From assembly GCA_037893245.1 (NCBI GenBank), contig JBAIAA010000806.1, forward strand, positions 558,001 to 622,000: 64,000 bases of DNA. Direction: 5' to 3'. Of this stretch, positions 36,236 through 50,976 are shown piece after piece (position 1 is the first letter of the stretch; every line of letters starts with the position of its first letter). Under the pieces are notes generated by a model. It worked only from the letters and a program-made list of their open reading frames with translations, made no database searches and had not been told where the DNA came from. The translations under genes and the position numbers were made by a program. Origin of the DNA: Crossaster papposus. Its lineage: Eukaryota > Echinodermata > Asteroidea > Velatida > Solasteridae.

Positions 36236-38400
36236 CCCTTCCCGGGGCATGCTTTCCTTCATGCCCTTATTTGTGGGCGGGGATTGTGTGCACAAACCTA
36301 TGGCGAATTTGAAACGCGTGTGTTAACGTTAACATTTTCAGAAAATCGAAATAAAATACTAACAAAGCATGCCCCGGGTCAAATTGCTAATTTTGCCATT
36401 CCTGGAGGCCCCCCTCTATCTCCTAACACCCAGCCCCTTCCCGGGGCATGCTTTCCTTCATGCCCTTATTTGTGGGCGGGGATTGTGTGCACAAACCTAT
36501 GGCGAATTTGAAACGCGTGTGTTAACGTTAACATTTTCAGAAGATCGAAATAAAATACTAACAAAGCATGCCCCGGGTCAAATTGCTAATTTTGCCATTC
36601 CTGGAGGCCCCCCTCTATCTCCTAACACCCAGCCCCTTCCCGGGGCATGCTTTCCTTCATGCCCTTATTTGTGGGCGGGGATTGTGTGCACAAACCTATG
36701 GCGAATTTGAAACGCGTGTGTTAACGTTAACATTTTCAGAAAATCGAAATAAAATACTAACAAAGCATGCCCCTGGTCAAATTGCTAATTTTGCCATTCC
36801 TGGAGGACCCCTCTATCTCCTAACACCCAGCCCCTTCCCGGGGCATGCTTTCCTTCATGCCCTTATTTGTGGGCTGGGATTGTGTGCACAAACCTATGGC
36901 GAATTTGAAACGCGTGTGTTAACGTTAAATTTTTCAGAAAATCGAAATAAAATACTAACAAAGCATGCCCAGGGTCAAATTGCTAATTTTGCCATTCCTG
37001 GAGGCCCCCCTCTATCTCCTAACACCCAGCCTTTTCCCGGAGCATGCTTTCCTTCATGCCCTTATTTGTGGGCGGGGATTGTGTGCACAAACCTATGGCG
37101 AATTTGAAACGCGAGTGTTAACGTTACAATTTTCAGAAAATCGAAATAAAATACTAACAAATCATGCCCCGGGTCAAATTGCTAATGTTGCCATTCCTGG
37201 AGGCCCCCCTCTATCTCCTAACACCCAGCCCCTTCCCGGAGCATGCTTTCCTTCATGCCCTTATTTGTGGGCGGGGATTGTGTGCACAAACCTATGGCGA
37301 ATTTGAAACGCGAGTGTTAACGTTAAAATTTTCAGAAAATCGAAATAAAATACTAACAAAGCATGACCCGGGTCAAATTGCTAATTTTGCCATTCCAGGA
37401 GGCCCCCCTCTATCTCCTAACACCCAGCCCCTTCCCGGAGCATGCTTTTCTTCATGCCCTTATTTGTGGGCGGGGATTGTGTGCACAAACCTATGGCGAA
37501 TTTGAAACGCGTGTGTTAACGTTAAAATGTTCAGAAAATCGAAATAAAATACTAACAAAGCATGCCACGGGTCAAATTGCTAATTTTGCCATTCCTGGAG
37601 GCCCCCCTCTATCTCCTAACACCCAGCCCCTTCCCGGGGCATGCTTTCCTTCATGCCCTTATTTGTGGGCGGGGATTGTGTGCACAAACCTATGGCGAAT
37701 TTGAAACGCGTGTGTTAACGTTAACATTTTCAGAAAATCGAAATAAAATACTAACAAAGCATGCCCCGGGTCAAATTGCTAATTTTGCCATTCCTGGAGG
37801 CCCCCCTCTATCTCCTAACACCCAGCCCTTTCCCGGGGCATGCTTTCCTTCATGCCCTTATTTGTGGGCGGGGATTGTGTGCACAAACCTATGGCGAATT
37901 TGAAACGCGTGTGTTAACGTTACAATTTTCAGAAAATCGAAATAAAATACTAACAAAGCATGCCCCGGGTCAAATTGCTAATTTTGCCATTCCTGAAGGC
38001 CCCCCTCTATCTCCTAACACCCAGCCCCTTCCCGGGGCATGCTTTCCTTCATGCCCTTATTTGTGGGCGGGGATTGTGTGCACAAACCTATGGCGAATTT
38101 GAAACGCGTGTGTTAACGTTAACATTTTCAGAAAATCGAAATAAAATACTAACAAAGCATGCCCCGGGTCAAATTGCTAATTTTGCCATTCCTGGAGGCC
38201 CCCCTCTATCTCCTAACACCCAGCCCCTTCCCGGGGCATGCTTTCCTTCATTCCCTTATTTGTGGGCGGGGATTGTGTGCACAAACCTATGGCGAATTTG
38301 AAACGCGTGTGTTAACGTTAAAATGTTCAGAAAATCGAAATAAAATACTAACAAAGCATGCCCCGGGTCAAATTGCTAATTTTGCCATTCCTGGAGGCCC

Positions 38401-40611
38401 CCCTCTATCTCCTAACACCCAGCCCCTTCCCGGGGCATGCTTTCCTTCATGCCCTTATTTGTGGGCGGGGATTGTGTGCACAAACCTATGGCGAATTTGA
38501 AACGCGTGTGTTAACGTTAACATTTTCAGAAAATCGAAATAAAATACTAACAAAGCATGCCCCTGGTCAAATTGCAAATTTTGCCATTCCTGGAGGCCCC
38601 CCTCTATCTCCTAACACCCAGCCCCTTCCCGGGGCATGCTTTCCTTCATGCCCTTATTTGTGGGCGGGGATTGTGTGCACAAACCTATGGCGAATTTGAA
38701 ACGCGTGTGTTAACGTTAAATTTTTCAGAAAATCGAAATAAAATACTAACAAAGCATGCCCAGGGTCAAATTGCTAATTTTGCCATTCCTGGAGGCCCCC
38801 CTCTATCTCCTAACACCCAGCCTTTTCCCGGAGCATGCTTTCCTTCATGCCCTTATTTGTGGGCGGGGATTGTGTGCACAAACCTATGGCGAATTTGAAA
38901 CGCGTGTGTTAACGTTAAAATTTTCAGAAAATTGAAATAAAATACTAACAAAGCATGCTCCGGGTCAAATTGCTAATTTTGCCATTCCTGGAGGCCCCCT
39001 CTATCTCCTAACACCCAGCCCCTTCCCGCGGCATGCTTTCCTTCATGCCCTTATTTGTGGGCGGGGATTGTGTGCACAAACCTATGGCGAATTTGAAACG
39101 CGTGTGTTAACGTTACAATTTTCAGAAAATCGAAATAAAATACTAACAAAGCATGCCCCGGGTCAAATTGCTAATTTTGCCATTCCTGGAGGCCCCCCTC
39201 TATCTCCTAACACACAGCCCCTTCCCGGGGCATGCTTTCCTTCATGCCCTTATTTGTGGGCGGGGATTGTGTGCACAAACCTATGGCGAATTTGAAACGC
39301 GTGTGTTAACGTTAACATTTTCAGAAAATCGAAATAAAATACTAACAAAGCATGCCCCGGGTCAAATTGCTAATTTTGCATTTCCTGGAGGCCCCCCTCT
39401 ATCTCCTAACACCCAGCCCCTTCCCGGGGCATGCTTTCCTTCATGCCCTTATTTGTGGGCGGGGATTGTGTGCACAAACCTATGGCGAATTTGAAACGCG
39501 TGTGTTAACGTTACAATTTTCAGAAAATCGAAATAAAATACTAACAAAGCATGCCCCGGGTCAAATTGCTAATGTTGCCATTCCTGGAGGCCCCCCTCTA
39601 TCTCCTAACACGCAGCCCCTTTCCGGGGCATGCTTTCCTTCATGCCCTTATTTGTGGGCGGGGATTGTGTGCACAAACCTATGGCGAATTTGAAACGCGT
39701 GTGTTAACGTTAACATTTTCAGAAGATCGAAATAAAATACTAACAAAGCATGCCCCGGGTCAAATTGCTAATTTTGCCATTCCTGGAGGCCCCCCTCTAT
39801 CTCCTAACACCCAGCCCCTTCCCGGGGCATGCTTTCCTTCATGCCCTTATTTGTGGGCGGGGATTGTGTGCACAGACCTATGGCGAATTTGAAACGCGTG
39901 TGTTAACGTTAACATTTTCAGAAAATCGAAATAAAATACTAACAAAGCATGCCCCTGGTCAAATTGCTAATTTTGCCATTCCTGGAGGCCCCCCTCTATC
40001 TCCTAACACCCAGCCCCTTCCCGGGGCATGCTTTCCTTCATGCCCTTATTTGTGGGCGGGGATTGTGTGCACAAACCTATGGCAAATTTGAAACGCGTGT
40101 GTTAACGTTAAATTTTTCAGAAAATCGAAATAAAATACTAACAAAGCATTCCCAGGGTCAAATTGCTAATTTTGCCATTCCTGGAGGCCCCCATCTATCT
40201 CCTAACACCCAGCCTTTTCCCGGAGCATGCTTTCCTTCATGCCCTTATTTGTGGGCGGGGATTGTGCGCACAAACCTATGGCGAATTTGAAACGCGAGTG
40301 TTAACGTTAACATTTTCAGAAAATCGAAATAAAATACTAACAAAGCATGCCCCGGGTCAAATTGCTAATGTTGCCATTCCTGGAGGCCCCCCTCTATCTC
40401 CTAACACCCAGCCCCTTCCCGGGGCATGCTTTTCTTCATGCCCTTATTTGTGGGCGGGGATTGTGTGCACAAACCTATGGCGAATTTGAAACGCGAGTGT
40501 TAACGTTAAAATGTTCAGAAAATCGAAATAAAATACTAACAAAGCATGCCCCGGGTTAAATTGCTAATTTTGCCATTCCTGGAGGCCCCCCTCTATCTCC
40601 TAACACCCAGC
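38401..40611. repeat. Higher-order block B, copy 2
   Basis: Second copy of the block at 34,025. Beyond about 40,611 it departs (CCCGGAGCATGCTTTTC here, CCCGGGGCATGCTTTCC in copy 1). Confidence 0.85.
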
Positions 40612-40943
40612 CCCTTCCCGGAGCATGCTTTTCTTCATGCCCTTATTTGTGGGCGGGGATTGTGTGCACAAACCTATGGCGAATTTGAAACGCGTGTGTT
40701 AACGTTAAAATGTTCAGAAAATCGAAATAAAATACTAACAAAGCATGCCCCGGGTCAAATTGCTAATTTTGCCATTCCTGGAGGCCCCCCTCTATCTCCT
40801 AACACCCAGCCCCTTCCCGGGGCATGCTTTCCTTCATGCCCTTATTTGTGGGCGGGGATTGTGTGCACAAACCTATGGCGAATTTGAAACGCGTGTGTTA
40901 ACGTTACAATTTTCAGAAAATCGAAATAAAATACTAACAAAGC

Positions 40944-43900
40944 ATGCCCCGGGTCAAATTGCTAATTCTGCCATTCCTGGAGGCCCCCCTCTATCTCCTA
41001 ACACCCAGCCCCTTCCCGGGGCATGCTTTCCTTCATGCCCTTATTTGTGGGCGGGGATTGTGTGCACAAACCTATGGCGAATTTGAAACGCGTGTGTTAA
41101 CGTTAACATTTTCAGAAAATCGAAATAAAATACTAACAAAGCATGCCCCGGGTCAAATTGCTAATTTTGCCATTCCTGGAGGCCCCCCTCTATCTCCTAA
41201 CACCCAGCCCCTTCCCGGGGCATGCTTTCCTTCATTCCCTTATTTGTGGGCGGGGATTGTGTGCACAAACCTATGGCGAATTTGAAACGCGTGTGTTAAC
41301 GTTAAAATGTTCAGAAAATCGAAATAAAATACTAACAAAGCATGCCCCGGGTCAAATTGCTAATTTTGCCATTCCTGGAGGCCCCCCTCTATCTCCTAAC
41401 ACCCAGCCCCTTCCCGGGGCATGCTTTCCTTCATGCCCTTATTTGTGGGCGGGGATTGTGTGCACAAACCTATGGCGAATTTGAAACGCGTGTGTTAACG
41501 TTACAATTTTCAGAAAATCGAAATAAAATACTAACAAAGCATGCCCGGGTCAAATTGCTAATTTTGCCATTCCTGGAGGCCCCCCTCTATCTCCTAACAC
41601 CCAGCCCCTTCCCGGGGCATGCTTTCCTTCATGCCCTTATTTGTGGGCGGGGATTGTGTGCACAAACCTATGGCGAATTTGAAACGCGTGTGTTAACGTT
41701 AACATTTTCAGAAAATCGAAATAAAATACTAACAAAGCATGCCCGGGGTCAAATTGCTAATTTTGCCATTCCTGGAGGCCCCCCTCTATCTCCTAACACC
41801 CAGCCCCTTCCCGGGGCATGCTTTCCTTCATGCCCTTATTTGTGGGCGGGGATTGTGTGCACAAACCTATGGCGAATTTGAAACGCGTGTGTTAACGTTA
41901 AAATTTTCAGAAAATCGAAATAAAATACTAACAAAGCATGCCCCGGGTCAAATTGCTAATTTTGCCATTTTTGGAGGCCCCCCTCTATCTCCTAACACCC
42001 AGCCCCTTCCCGGGGCATGCTTTCCTTCATGCCTTTATTTGTGGGCGGGGATTGTGTGTACAAACCTATGGCGAAATTGAAACGCGTGTGTTAACGTTAA
42101 CATTTTCAGAAAATCGAAATAAAATACTAACAAAGCATGCCCCGGGTCAAATTGCTAATTTTGCCATTCCTGGAGGCCCCCCTCTATCTCCTAACACCCA
42201 GCCCCTTCCCGGGGCATGCTTTCCTTCATGCCCTTATTTGTGGGCGGGGATTGTGTGCACAAACCTATGGCGAATTTGAAACGCGTGTGTTAACGTTACA
42301 ATTTTCAGAAAATCGAAATAAAATACTAACAAAGCATGCCCTGGGTCAAATTGCTACTTTTGCCATTCCTGGAGGCCCCCCTCTATCTCCTAACACCCAG
42401 CCCCTTCCCGGGGCATGCTTTCCTTCATGCCCTTATTTGTGGGCGGGGGTTGTGTGCACAAACCTATGGCGAATTTGAAACGCGTGTGTTAACGTTAACA
42501 TTTTCAGAAGATCGAAATAAAATACTAACAAAGCATGCCCCGGGTCAAATTGCTAATTTTGCCATTCCTGGAGGCCCCCCTCTATCTCCTAACACCCAGC
42601 CCCTTCCCGGGGCATGCTTTCCTTCATGCCCTTATTTGTGGGCGGGGATTGTGTGCACAAACCTATGGCGAATTTGAAACGCGTGTGTTAACGTTAACAT
42701 TTTCAGAAAATCGAAATAAAATACTAACAAAGCATGCCCCGGGTCAAATTGCTAATTTTGCCATTCCTGGAGGCCCCCCTCTATCTCCTAACACCCAGCC
42801 CCTTCCCGGGGCATGCTTTCCTTCATGCCCTTATTTGTGGGCGGGGATTGTGTGCACAAACCTATGGCGAATTTGAAACGCGTGTGTTAACGTTAACATT
42901 TTCAGAAAATCGAAATAAAATACTAACAAAGCATGCCCCGGGTCAAATTGCAAATTTTGCCATTCCTGGAGGCCCCCCCTCTATCTCCTAACACCCAGCC
43001 CCTTCCCGGCGCATGCTTTCCTTTATGCCCTTATTTGTGGGCGGGGATTGTGTGCACAAACCTATGGCGAATTTGAAACGCGTGTGTTAACGTTAAAATT
43101 TTCAGAAAATCGAAATAAAATACTAACAAAGCATGCCCCGGGTCAAATTGCTAATTTTGCCATTCCTGGAGGCCCCCCTCTATCTCCTAACACCCAGCCC
43201 CTTCCCGGGGCATGCTTTCCTTCATGCCCTTATTTGTGGGCGGGGATTGTGTGCACAAACCTATGGCGAATTTGAAACGCGTGTGTTAACGTTAACATTT
43301 TCAGAAAATCGAAATAAAATACTAACAAAGCATGCCCCGGGTCAAATTGCTAATTTTGCCATTCCTGGAGGCCCCCCTCTATCTCCTAACACCCAGCCCC
43401 TTCCCGGGGCATGCTTTCCTTCATTCCCTTATTTGTGGGCGGGGATTGTGTGCACAAACCTATGGCGAATTTGAAACGCGTGTGTTAACGTTAAAATGTT
43501 CAGAAAATCGAAATAAAATACTAACAAAGCATGCCCCGGGTCAAATTGCTAATTTTGCCATTCCTGGAGGCCCCCCTCTATCTCCTAACACCCAGCCCCT
43601 TCCCGGGGCATGCTTTCCTTCATGCCCTTATTTGTGGGCGGGGATTGTGTGCACAAACCTATGGCGAATTTGAAACGCGTGTGTTAACGTTACAATTTTC
43701 AGAAAATCGAAATAAAATACTAACAAAGCATGCCCGGGTCAAATTGCTAATTTTGCCATTCCTGGAGGCCCCCCTCTATCTCCTAACACCCAGCCCCTTC
43801 CCGGGGCATGCTTTCCTTCATGCCCTTATTTGTGGGCGGGGATTGTGTGCACAAACCTATGGCGAATTTGAAACGCGTGTGTTAACGTTAACATTTTCAG

Positions 43901-46000
43901 AAAATCGAAATAAAATACTAACAAAGCATGCCCGGGGTCAAATTGCTAATTTTGCCATTCCTGGAGGCCCCCCTCTATCTCCTAACACCCAGCCCCTTCC
44001 CGGGGCATGCTTTCCTTCATGCCCTTATTTGTGGGCGGGGATTGTGTGCACAAACCTATGGCGAATTTGAAACGCGTGTGTTAACGTTAAAATTTTCAGA
44101 AAATCGAAATAAAATACTAACAAAGCATGCCCCCGGTCAAATTGCTAATTTTGCCATTTTTGGAGGCCCCCCTCTATCTCCTAACACCCAGCCCCTTCCC
44201 GGGGCATGCTTTCCTTCATGCCTTTATTTGTGGGCGGGGATTGTGTGTACAAACCTATGGCGAAATTGAAACGCGTGTGTTAACGTTAACATTTTCAGAA
44301 AATCGAAATAAAATACTAACAAAGCATGCCCCGGGTCAAATTGCTAATTTTGCCATTCCTGGAGGCCCCCCTCTATCTCCTAACACCCAGCCCCTTCCCG
44401 GGGCATGCTTTCCTTCATGCCCTTATTTGTGGGCGGGGATTGTGTGCACAAACCTATGGCGAATTTGAAACGCGTGTGTTAACGTTAACATTTTCAGAAA
44501 ATCGAAATAAAATACTAACAAAGCATGCCCCGGGTCAAATTGCTAATTTTGCCATTCCTGGAGGCCCCCCTCTATCTCCTAACACCCAGCCCCTTCCCGG
44601 GGCATGCTTTCCTTCATGCCCTTATTTGTGGGCGGGGATTGTGTGCACAAACCTATGGCGAATTTGAAACGCGTGTGTTAACGTTAACATTTTCAGAAAA
44701 TCGAAATAAAATACTAACAAAGCATGCCCCGGGTCAAATTGCAAATTTTGCCATTCCTGGAGGCCCCCCCTCTATCTCCTAACACCCAGCCCCTTCCCGG
44801 CGCATGCTTTCCTTCAAGCCCTTATTTGTGGGCGGGGATTGTGTGCACAAACCTATGGCGAATTTGAAACGCGTGTGTTAACGTTAAAATTTTCAGAAAA
44901 TCGAAATAAAATACTAACAAAGCATGCCCCGGGTCAAATTGCTAATTTTGCCATTCCTGGAGGCCCCCCTCTATCTCCTAACACCCAGCCCCTTCCCGGG
45001 GCATGCTTTCCTTCATGCCCTTATTTGTGGGCGGGGATTGTGTGCACAAACCTATGGCGAATTTGAAACGCGTGTGTTAACGTTAACATTTTCAGAAAAT
45101 CGAAATAAAATACTAACAAAGCATGCCCCGGGTCAAATTGCTAATTTTGCCATTCCTGGAGGCCCCCCTCTATCTCCTAACACCCAGCCCCTTCCCGGGG
45201 CATGCTTTCCTTCATTCCCTTATTTGTGGGCGGGGATTGTGTGCACAAACCTATGGCGAATTTGAAACGCGTGTGTTAACGTTAAAATGTTCAGAAAATC
45301 GAAATAAAATACTAACAAAGCATGCCCCGGGTCAAATTGCTAAGTTTGCCATTCCTGGAGGCCCCCCTCTATCTCCTAACACCCAGCCCCTTCCCGGGGC
45401 ATGCTTTCCTTCATGCCCTTATTTGTGGGCGGGGATTGTGTGCACAAACCTATGGCGAATTTGAAACGCGTGTGTTAACGTTACAATTTTCAGAAAATCG
45501 AAATAAAATACTAACAAAGCATGCCCGGGTCAAATTGCTAATTTTGCCATTCCTGGAGGCCCCCCTCTATCTCCTAACACCCAGCCCCTTCCCGGGGCAT
45601 GCTTTCCTTCATGCCCTTATTTGTGGGCGGGGATTGTGTGCACAAACCTATGGCGAATTTGAAACGCGTGTGTTAACGTTAACATTTTCAGAAAATCGAA
45701 ATAAAATACTAACAAAGCATGCCCGGGGTCAAATTGCTAATTTTGCCATTCCTGGAGGCCCCCCTCTATCTCCTAACACCCAGCCCCTTCCCGGGGCATG
45801 CTTTCCTTCATGCCCTTATTTGTGGGCGGGGATTGTGTGCACAAACCTATGGCGAATTTGAAACGCGTGTGTTAACGTAAAAATTTTCAGAAAATCGAAA
45901 TAAAATACTAACAAAGCATGCCCCGGGTCAAATTGCTAATTTTGCCATTTTTGGAGGCCCCCCTCTATCTCCTAACACCCAGCCCCTTCCCGGGGCATGC
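40944..46000. repeat. Higher-order block C, three copies at 2,189 and 1,791 bp
   Basis: The ordered markers TTCATTCCC, AAAATGTTC, the short GCATGCCCGGGTC, GCATGCCCGGGGTC, CCATTTTTGGAGG, GTGTGTACAAACC and GGCGAAATTG occur from about 41.14, 43.33 and 45.12 kb. Offsets of 2,189 (11 x 199) and 1,791 bp (9 x 199) show that the later copy lost two monomers relative to the first. Confidence 0.8.
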
Positions 46001-46116
46001 TTTCCTTCATGCCTTTATTTGTGGGCGGGGATTGTGTGTACAAACCTATGGCGAAATTGAAACGCGTGTGTTAACGTTAACATTTTCAGAAAATCGAAAT
46101 AAAATACTAACAAAGC

Positions 46117-49100
46117 ATGCCCCGGGTCAAATTGCTAATTTTGCCATTCCTGGAGGCCCCCCTCTATCTCCTAACACCCAGCCCCTTCCCGGGGCATGCT
46201 TTCCTTCATGCCCTTATTTGTGGGCGGGGATTGTGTGCACAAACCTATGGCGAATTTGAAACGCGTGTGTTAACGTTACAATTTTCAGAAAATCGAAATA
46301 AAATACTAACAAAGCATGCCCTGGGTCAAATTGCTAATTTTGCCATTCCTGGAGGCCCCCCTCTATCTCCTAACACCCAGCCCCTACCCGGGGCATGCTT
46401 TCCTTCATGCCCTTATTTGTGGGCGGGGGTTGTGTGCACAAACCTATGGCGAATTTGAAACGCGTGTGTTAACGTTAACATTTTCAGAAGATCGAAATAA
46501 AATACTAACAAAGCATGCCCCGGGTCAAATTGCTAATTTTGCCATTCCTGGAGGCCCCCCTCTATCTCCTAACACCCAGCCCCTTCCCGGGGCATGCCTT
46601 CCTTCATGCCCTTATTTGTGGGCGGGGATTGTGTGCACAAACCTATGGCGAATTTGAAACGCGTGTGTTAACGTTAACATTTTCAGAAAATCGAAATAAA
46701 ATACTAACAAAGCATGCCCCGGGTCAAATTGCTAATTTTGCCATTCCTGGAGGCCCCCCTCTATCTCCTAACACCCAGCCCCTTCCCGGGGCATGCTTTC
46801 CTTCATGCCCTTATTTGTGGGCGGGGATTGTGTGCACAAACCTATGGCGAATTTGAAACGCGTGTGTTAACGTTAACATTTTCAGAAAATCGAAATAAAA
46901 TACTAACAAAGCATGCCCCGGGTCAAATTGCAAATTTTGCCATTCCTGGAGGCCCCCCCTCTATCTCCTAACACCCAGCCCCTTCCCGGCGCATGCTTTC
47001 CTTCATGCCCTTATTTGTGGGCGGGGATTGTGTGCACAAACCTATGGCGAATTTGAAACGCGTGTGTTAACGTTAAAATTTTCAGAAAATCGAAATAAAA
47101 TACTAACAAAGCATGCCCCGGGTCAAATTGCTAATTTTGCCATTCCTGGAGGCCCCCCTCTATCTCCTAACACCCAGCCCCTTCCCGGGGCATGTTTTCC
47201 TTCATGCCCTTATTTGTGGGCGGGGATTGTGTGCACAAACCTATGGCGAATTTGAAACGCGTGTGTTAACGTTAAAATTTACAGAAAATCGAAATAAAAT
47301 ACTAACAAAGCATGCCCCGGGTCAAATTGCTAATTTTGCCATTCCTGGAGGCCGCCCTCTATCTCCTAACACCCAGCCCCTTCCCGGGGAATGCTTTCCT
47401 TCATGCCCTTATTGGTGGGCGGGGATTGTGTGCACAAACCTATGGCGAATTTGAAACGCGTGTGTTAACGTTAACATTTTCAGAAAATCGAAATAAAATA
47501 CTAACAAAGCATGCCCCGGGTCAAATTGCTAATTTTGCCATTCGTGGAGGCCCCCCCTCTATCTCCTAACACCCAGCCCCTTCCCGGGGCATGCTTTCCT
47601 TCATGTCCTTATTTGTGGGCGGGGATTGTGTGCACAAACCTATGGCGAATTTGAAACGCGTGTGTTAACGTTAACATTTTCAGAAAATCGAAATAAAATA
47701 CTAACAAAGCATGCCCGGGGTCAAATTGCTAATTTTGCCATTCCTGGAGGCCCCCCTCTATCTCCTAACACCCAGCCCCTTCCCGGGGCATGCTTTCCTT
47801 CATGCCCTTATTTGTGGGCGGGGATTGTGTGCACAAACCTATGGCGAATTTGAAACGCGTGTGTTAACGTTAACATTTTCAGAAAATCGAAATAAAATAC
47901 TAACAAAGCATGCCCCGGGTCAAATTGCTAATTTTGCCATTTTTGGAGGCCCCCCTCTATCTCCTAACACCCAGCCCCTTCCCGGGGCATGCTTTCCTTC
48001 ATGCCTTTATTTGTGGGCGGGGATTGTGTGTACAAACCTATGGCGAAATTGAAACGCGTGTGTTAACGTTAACATTTTCAGAAAATCGAAATAAAATACT
48101 AACAAAGCATGCCCCGGGTCAAATTGCTAATTTTGCCATTCCTGGAGGCCCCCCTCTATCTCCTAACACCCAGCCCCTTCCCGGGGCATGCTTTCCTTCA
48201 TGCCCTTATTTGTGGGCGGGGATTGTGTGCACAAACCTATGGCGAATTTGAAACGCGTGTGTTAACGTTACAATTTTCAGAAAATCGAAATAAAATACTA
48301 ACAAAGCATGCCCTGGGTCAAATTGCTAATTTTGCCATTCCTGGAGGCCCCCCTCTATCTCCTAACACCCAGCCCCTTCCCGGGGCATGCTTTCCTTCAT
48401 GCCCTTATTTGTGGGCGGGGGTTGTGTGCACAAACCTATGGCGAATTTGAAACGCGTGTGTTAACGTTAACATTTTCAGAAGATCGAAATAAAATACTAA
48501 CAAAGCATGCCCCGGGTCAAATTGCTAATTTTGCCATTCCTGGAGGCCCCCCTCTATCTCCTAACACCCAGCCCCTTCCCGGGGCATGCCTTCCTTCATG
48601 CCCTTATTTGTGGGCGGGGATTGTGTGCACAAACCTATGGCGAATTTGAAACGCGTGTGTTAACGTTAACATTTTCAGAAAATCGAAATAAAATACTAAC
48701 AAAGCATGCCCCGGGTCAAATTGCTAATTTTGCCATTCCTGGAGGCCCCCCTCTATCTCCTAACACCCAGCCCCTTCCCGGGGCATGCTTTCCTTCATGC
48801 CCTTATTTGTGGGCGGGGATTGTGTGCACAAACCTATGGCGAATTTGAAACGCGTGTGTTAACGTTAACATTTTCAGAAAATCGAAATAAAATACTAACA
48901 AAGCATGCCCCGGGTCAAATTGCAAATTTTGCCATTCCTGGAGGCCCCCCCTCTATCTCCTAACACCCAGCCCCTTCCCGGCGCATGCTTTCCTTCATGC
49001 CCTTATTTGTGGGCGGGGATTGTGTGCACAAACCTATGGCGAATTTGAAACGCGTGTGTTAACGTTAAAATTTTCAGAAAATCGAAATAAAATACTAACA

Positions 49101-49580
49101 AAGCATGCCCCGGGTCAAATTGCTAATTTTGCCATTCCTGGAGGCCCCCCTCTATCTCCTAACACCCAGCCCCTTCCCGGGGCATGCTTTCCTTCATGCC
49201 CTTATTTGTGGGCGGGGATTGTGTGCACAAACCTATGGCGAATTTGAAACGCGTGTGTTAACGTTAAAATTTACAGAAAATCGAAATAAAATACTAACAA
49301 AGCATGCCCCGGGTCAAATTGCTAATTTTGCCATTCCTGGAGGCCGCCCTCTATCTCCTAACACCCAGCCCCTTCCCGGGGCATGCTTTCCTTCATGCCC
49401 TTATTGGTGGGCGGGGATTGTGTGCACAAACCTATGGCGAATTTGAAACGCGTGTGTTAACGTTAACATTTTCAGAAAATCGAAATAAAATACTAACAAA
49501 GCATGCCCCGGGTCAAATTGCTAATTTTGCCATTCGTGGAGGCCCCCCCTCTATCTCCTAACACCCAGCCCCTTCCCGGG
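46117..49580. repeat. 1,992-bp higher-order block, two copies
   Basis: Markers GCCCTGGGTC, GCGGGGGTTG, GGCATGCCTTCC, TTGCAAATTTTGCC with a 7-C run, GGCGCATGC, AATTTACAG, GGCCGCCC, TTATTGGTGGG and CATTCGTGGAGG recur with an offset of 1,992 bp (10 x 199 + 2, from two 7-C monomers). The copies differ at a few bases, for example GGGGAATGC near 47,390 versus GGGGCATGC. Confidence 0.8.
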
Positions 49581-50540
49581 GCATGCTTTCCTTCATGTCC
49601 TTATTTGTGGGCGGGGATTGTGTGCACAAACCTATGGCGAATTTGAAACGCGTGTGTTAACGTTAACATTTTCAGAAGATCGAAATAAAATACTAACAAA
49701 GCATGCCCCGGGTCAAATTGCTAATTTTTCCATTCCTGGAGGCCCCCCTCTATCTCCTAACACCCAGCCCCTTCCCGGGGCATGCTTTCCTTCCTGCCCT
49801 TATTTGTGGGCGGGGATTGTGTGCACAAACCTATGGCGAATTTGAAACGCGTGTGTTAACGTAAAAATTTTCAGAAAATCGAAATAAAATACTAACAAAG
49901 CATGCCCTGGGTCAAATTGCTAATTTTGCCATTCCTGGAGGCCCCCCTCTATCTCCTAACACCCAACCCCTTCCCGGGGCATGCTTTCCTTCATGCCCTT
50001 ATTTGTGGGCGGGGATTGTGTGCACAAACCTATGGCGAATTTGAAACGCGTGTGTTAACGTTAACATTTTCAGAAATTCGAAATAAAATACTAACAAAGC
50101 ATGCCCCGGGTCAAATTGCAAATTTTGCCATTCCTGGAGGCCCCCCTCTATCTCCTAACACCCAGCCCCTTCCCGGGGCATGCTTTTCTTCATGCCCTTA
50201 TTTGTGGGCGGGGATTGTGTGCACAAACCTATGGCGAATTTGAAACGCGTGTGTTAACGTTAACATTTTCAGAAAATCGAAATAAAATACTAACAAAGCA
50301 TGCCCCGGGTCAAATTGCTAATTTTGCCATTCCTGGAGGCCCCCCTCTATCTCCTAACACCCAGCCCCTTCCCGGGGCATGCTTTCCTTCATGCCCTTAT
50401 TTGTGGGCGGGGATTGTGTGCACAAACCTATGGCGAAATTGAAACGCGTGTGTTAACGTTAACATTTTCAGAAAATCGAAATAAAATACTAACAAAGCAT
50501 GCCCCGGGTCAAATTGCTAATTTTGCCATTCCTGGAGGCC

Positions 50541-50577
50541 CTGGGTCAAATTGCTAATTTTGCCATTCCTGGAGGCC
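50541..50577 (+). repeat. 37-bp partial duplication at an out-of-register junction
   Basis: CTGGGTCAAATTGC and the bases through GGAGGCC occur a second time directly after GGAGGCC at 50,540, so this monomer is 236 bp. The sequence from 50,541 onward matches that from 48,313 onward (offset 2,228 bp), including GGGGGTTG and GGCATGCCTTCC. Two different monomers were therefore joined at the shared GCC, 37 bp out of register. Confidence 0.9.
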
Positions 50578-50976
50578 CCCCTCTATCTCCTAACACCCAG
50601 CCCCTTCCCGGGGCATGCTTTCCTTCATGCCCTTATTTGTGGGCGGGGGTTGTGTGCACAAACCTATGGCGAATTTGAAACGCGTGTGTTAACGTTAACA
50701 TTTTCAGAAGATCGAAATAAAATACTAACAAAGCATGCCCCGGGTCAAATTGCTAATTTTGCCATTCCTGGAGGCCCCCCTCTATCTCCTAACACCCAGC
50801 CCCTTCCCGGGGCATGCCTTCCTTCATGCCCTTATTTGTGGGCGGGGATTGTGTGCACAAACCTATGGCGAATTTGAAACGCGTGTGTTAACGTTAACAT
50901 TTTCAGAAAATCGAAATAAAATACTAACAAAGCATGCCCCGGGTCAAATTGCTAATTTTGCCATTCCTGGAGGCCC

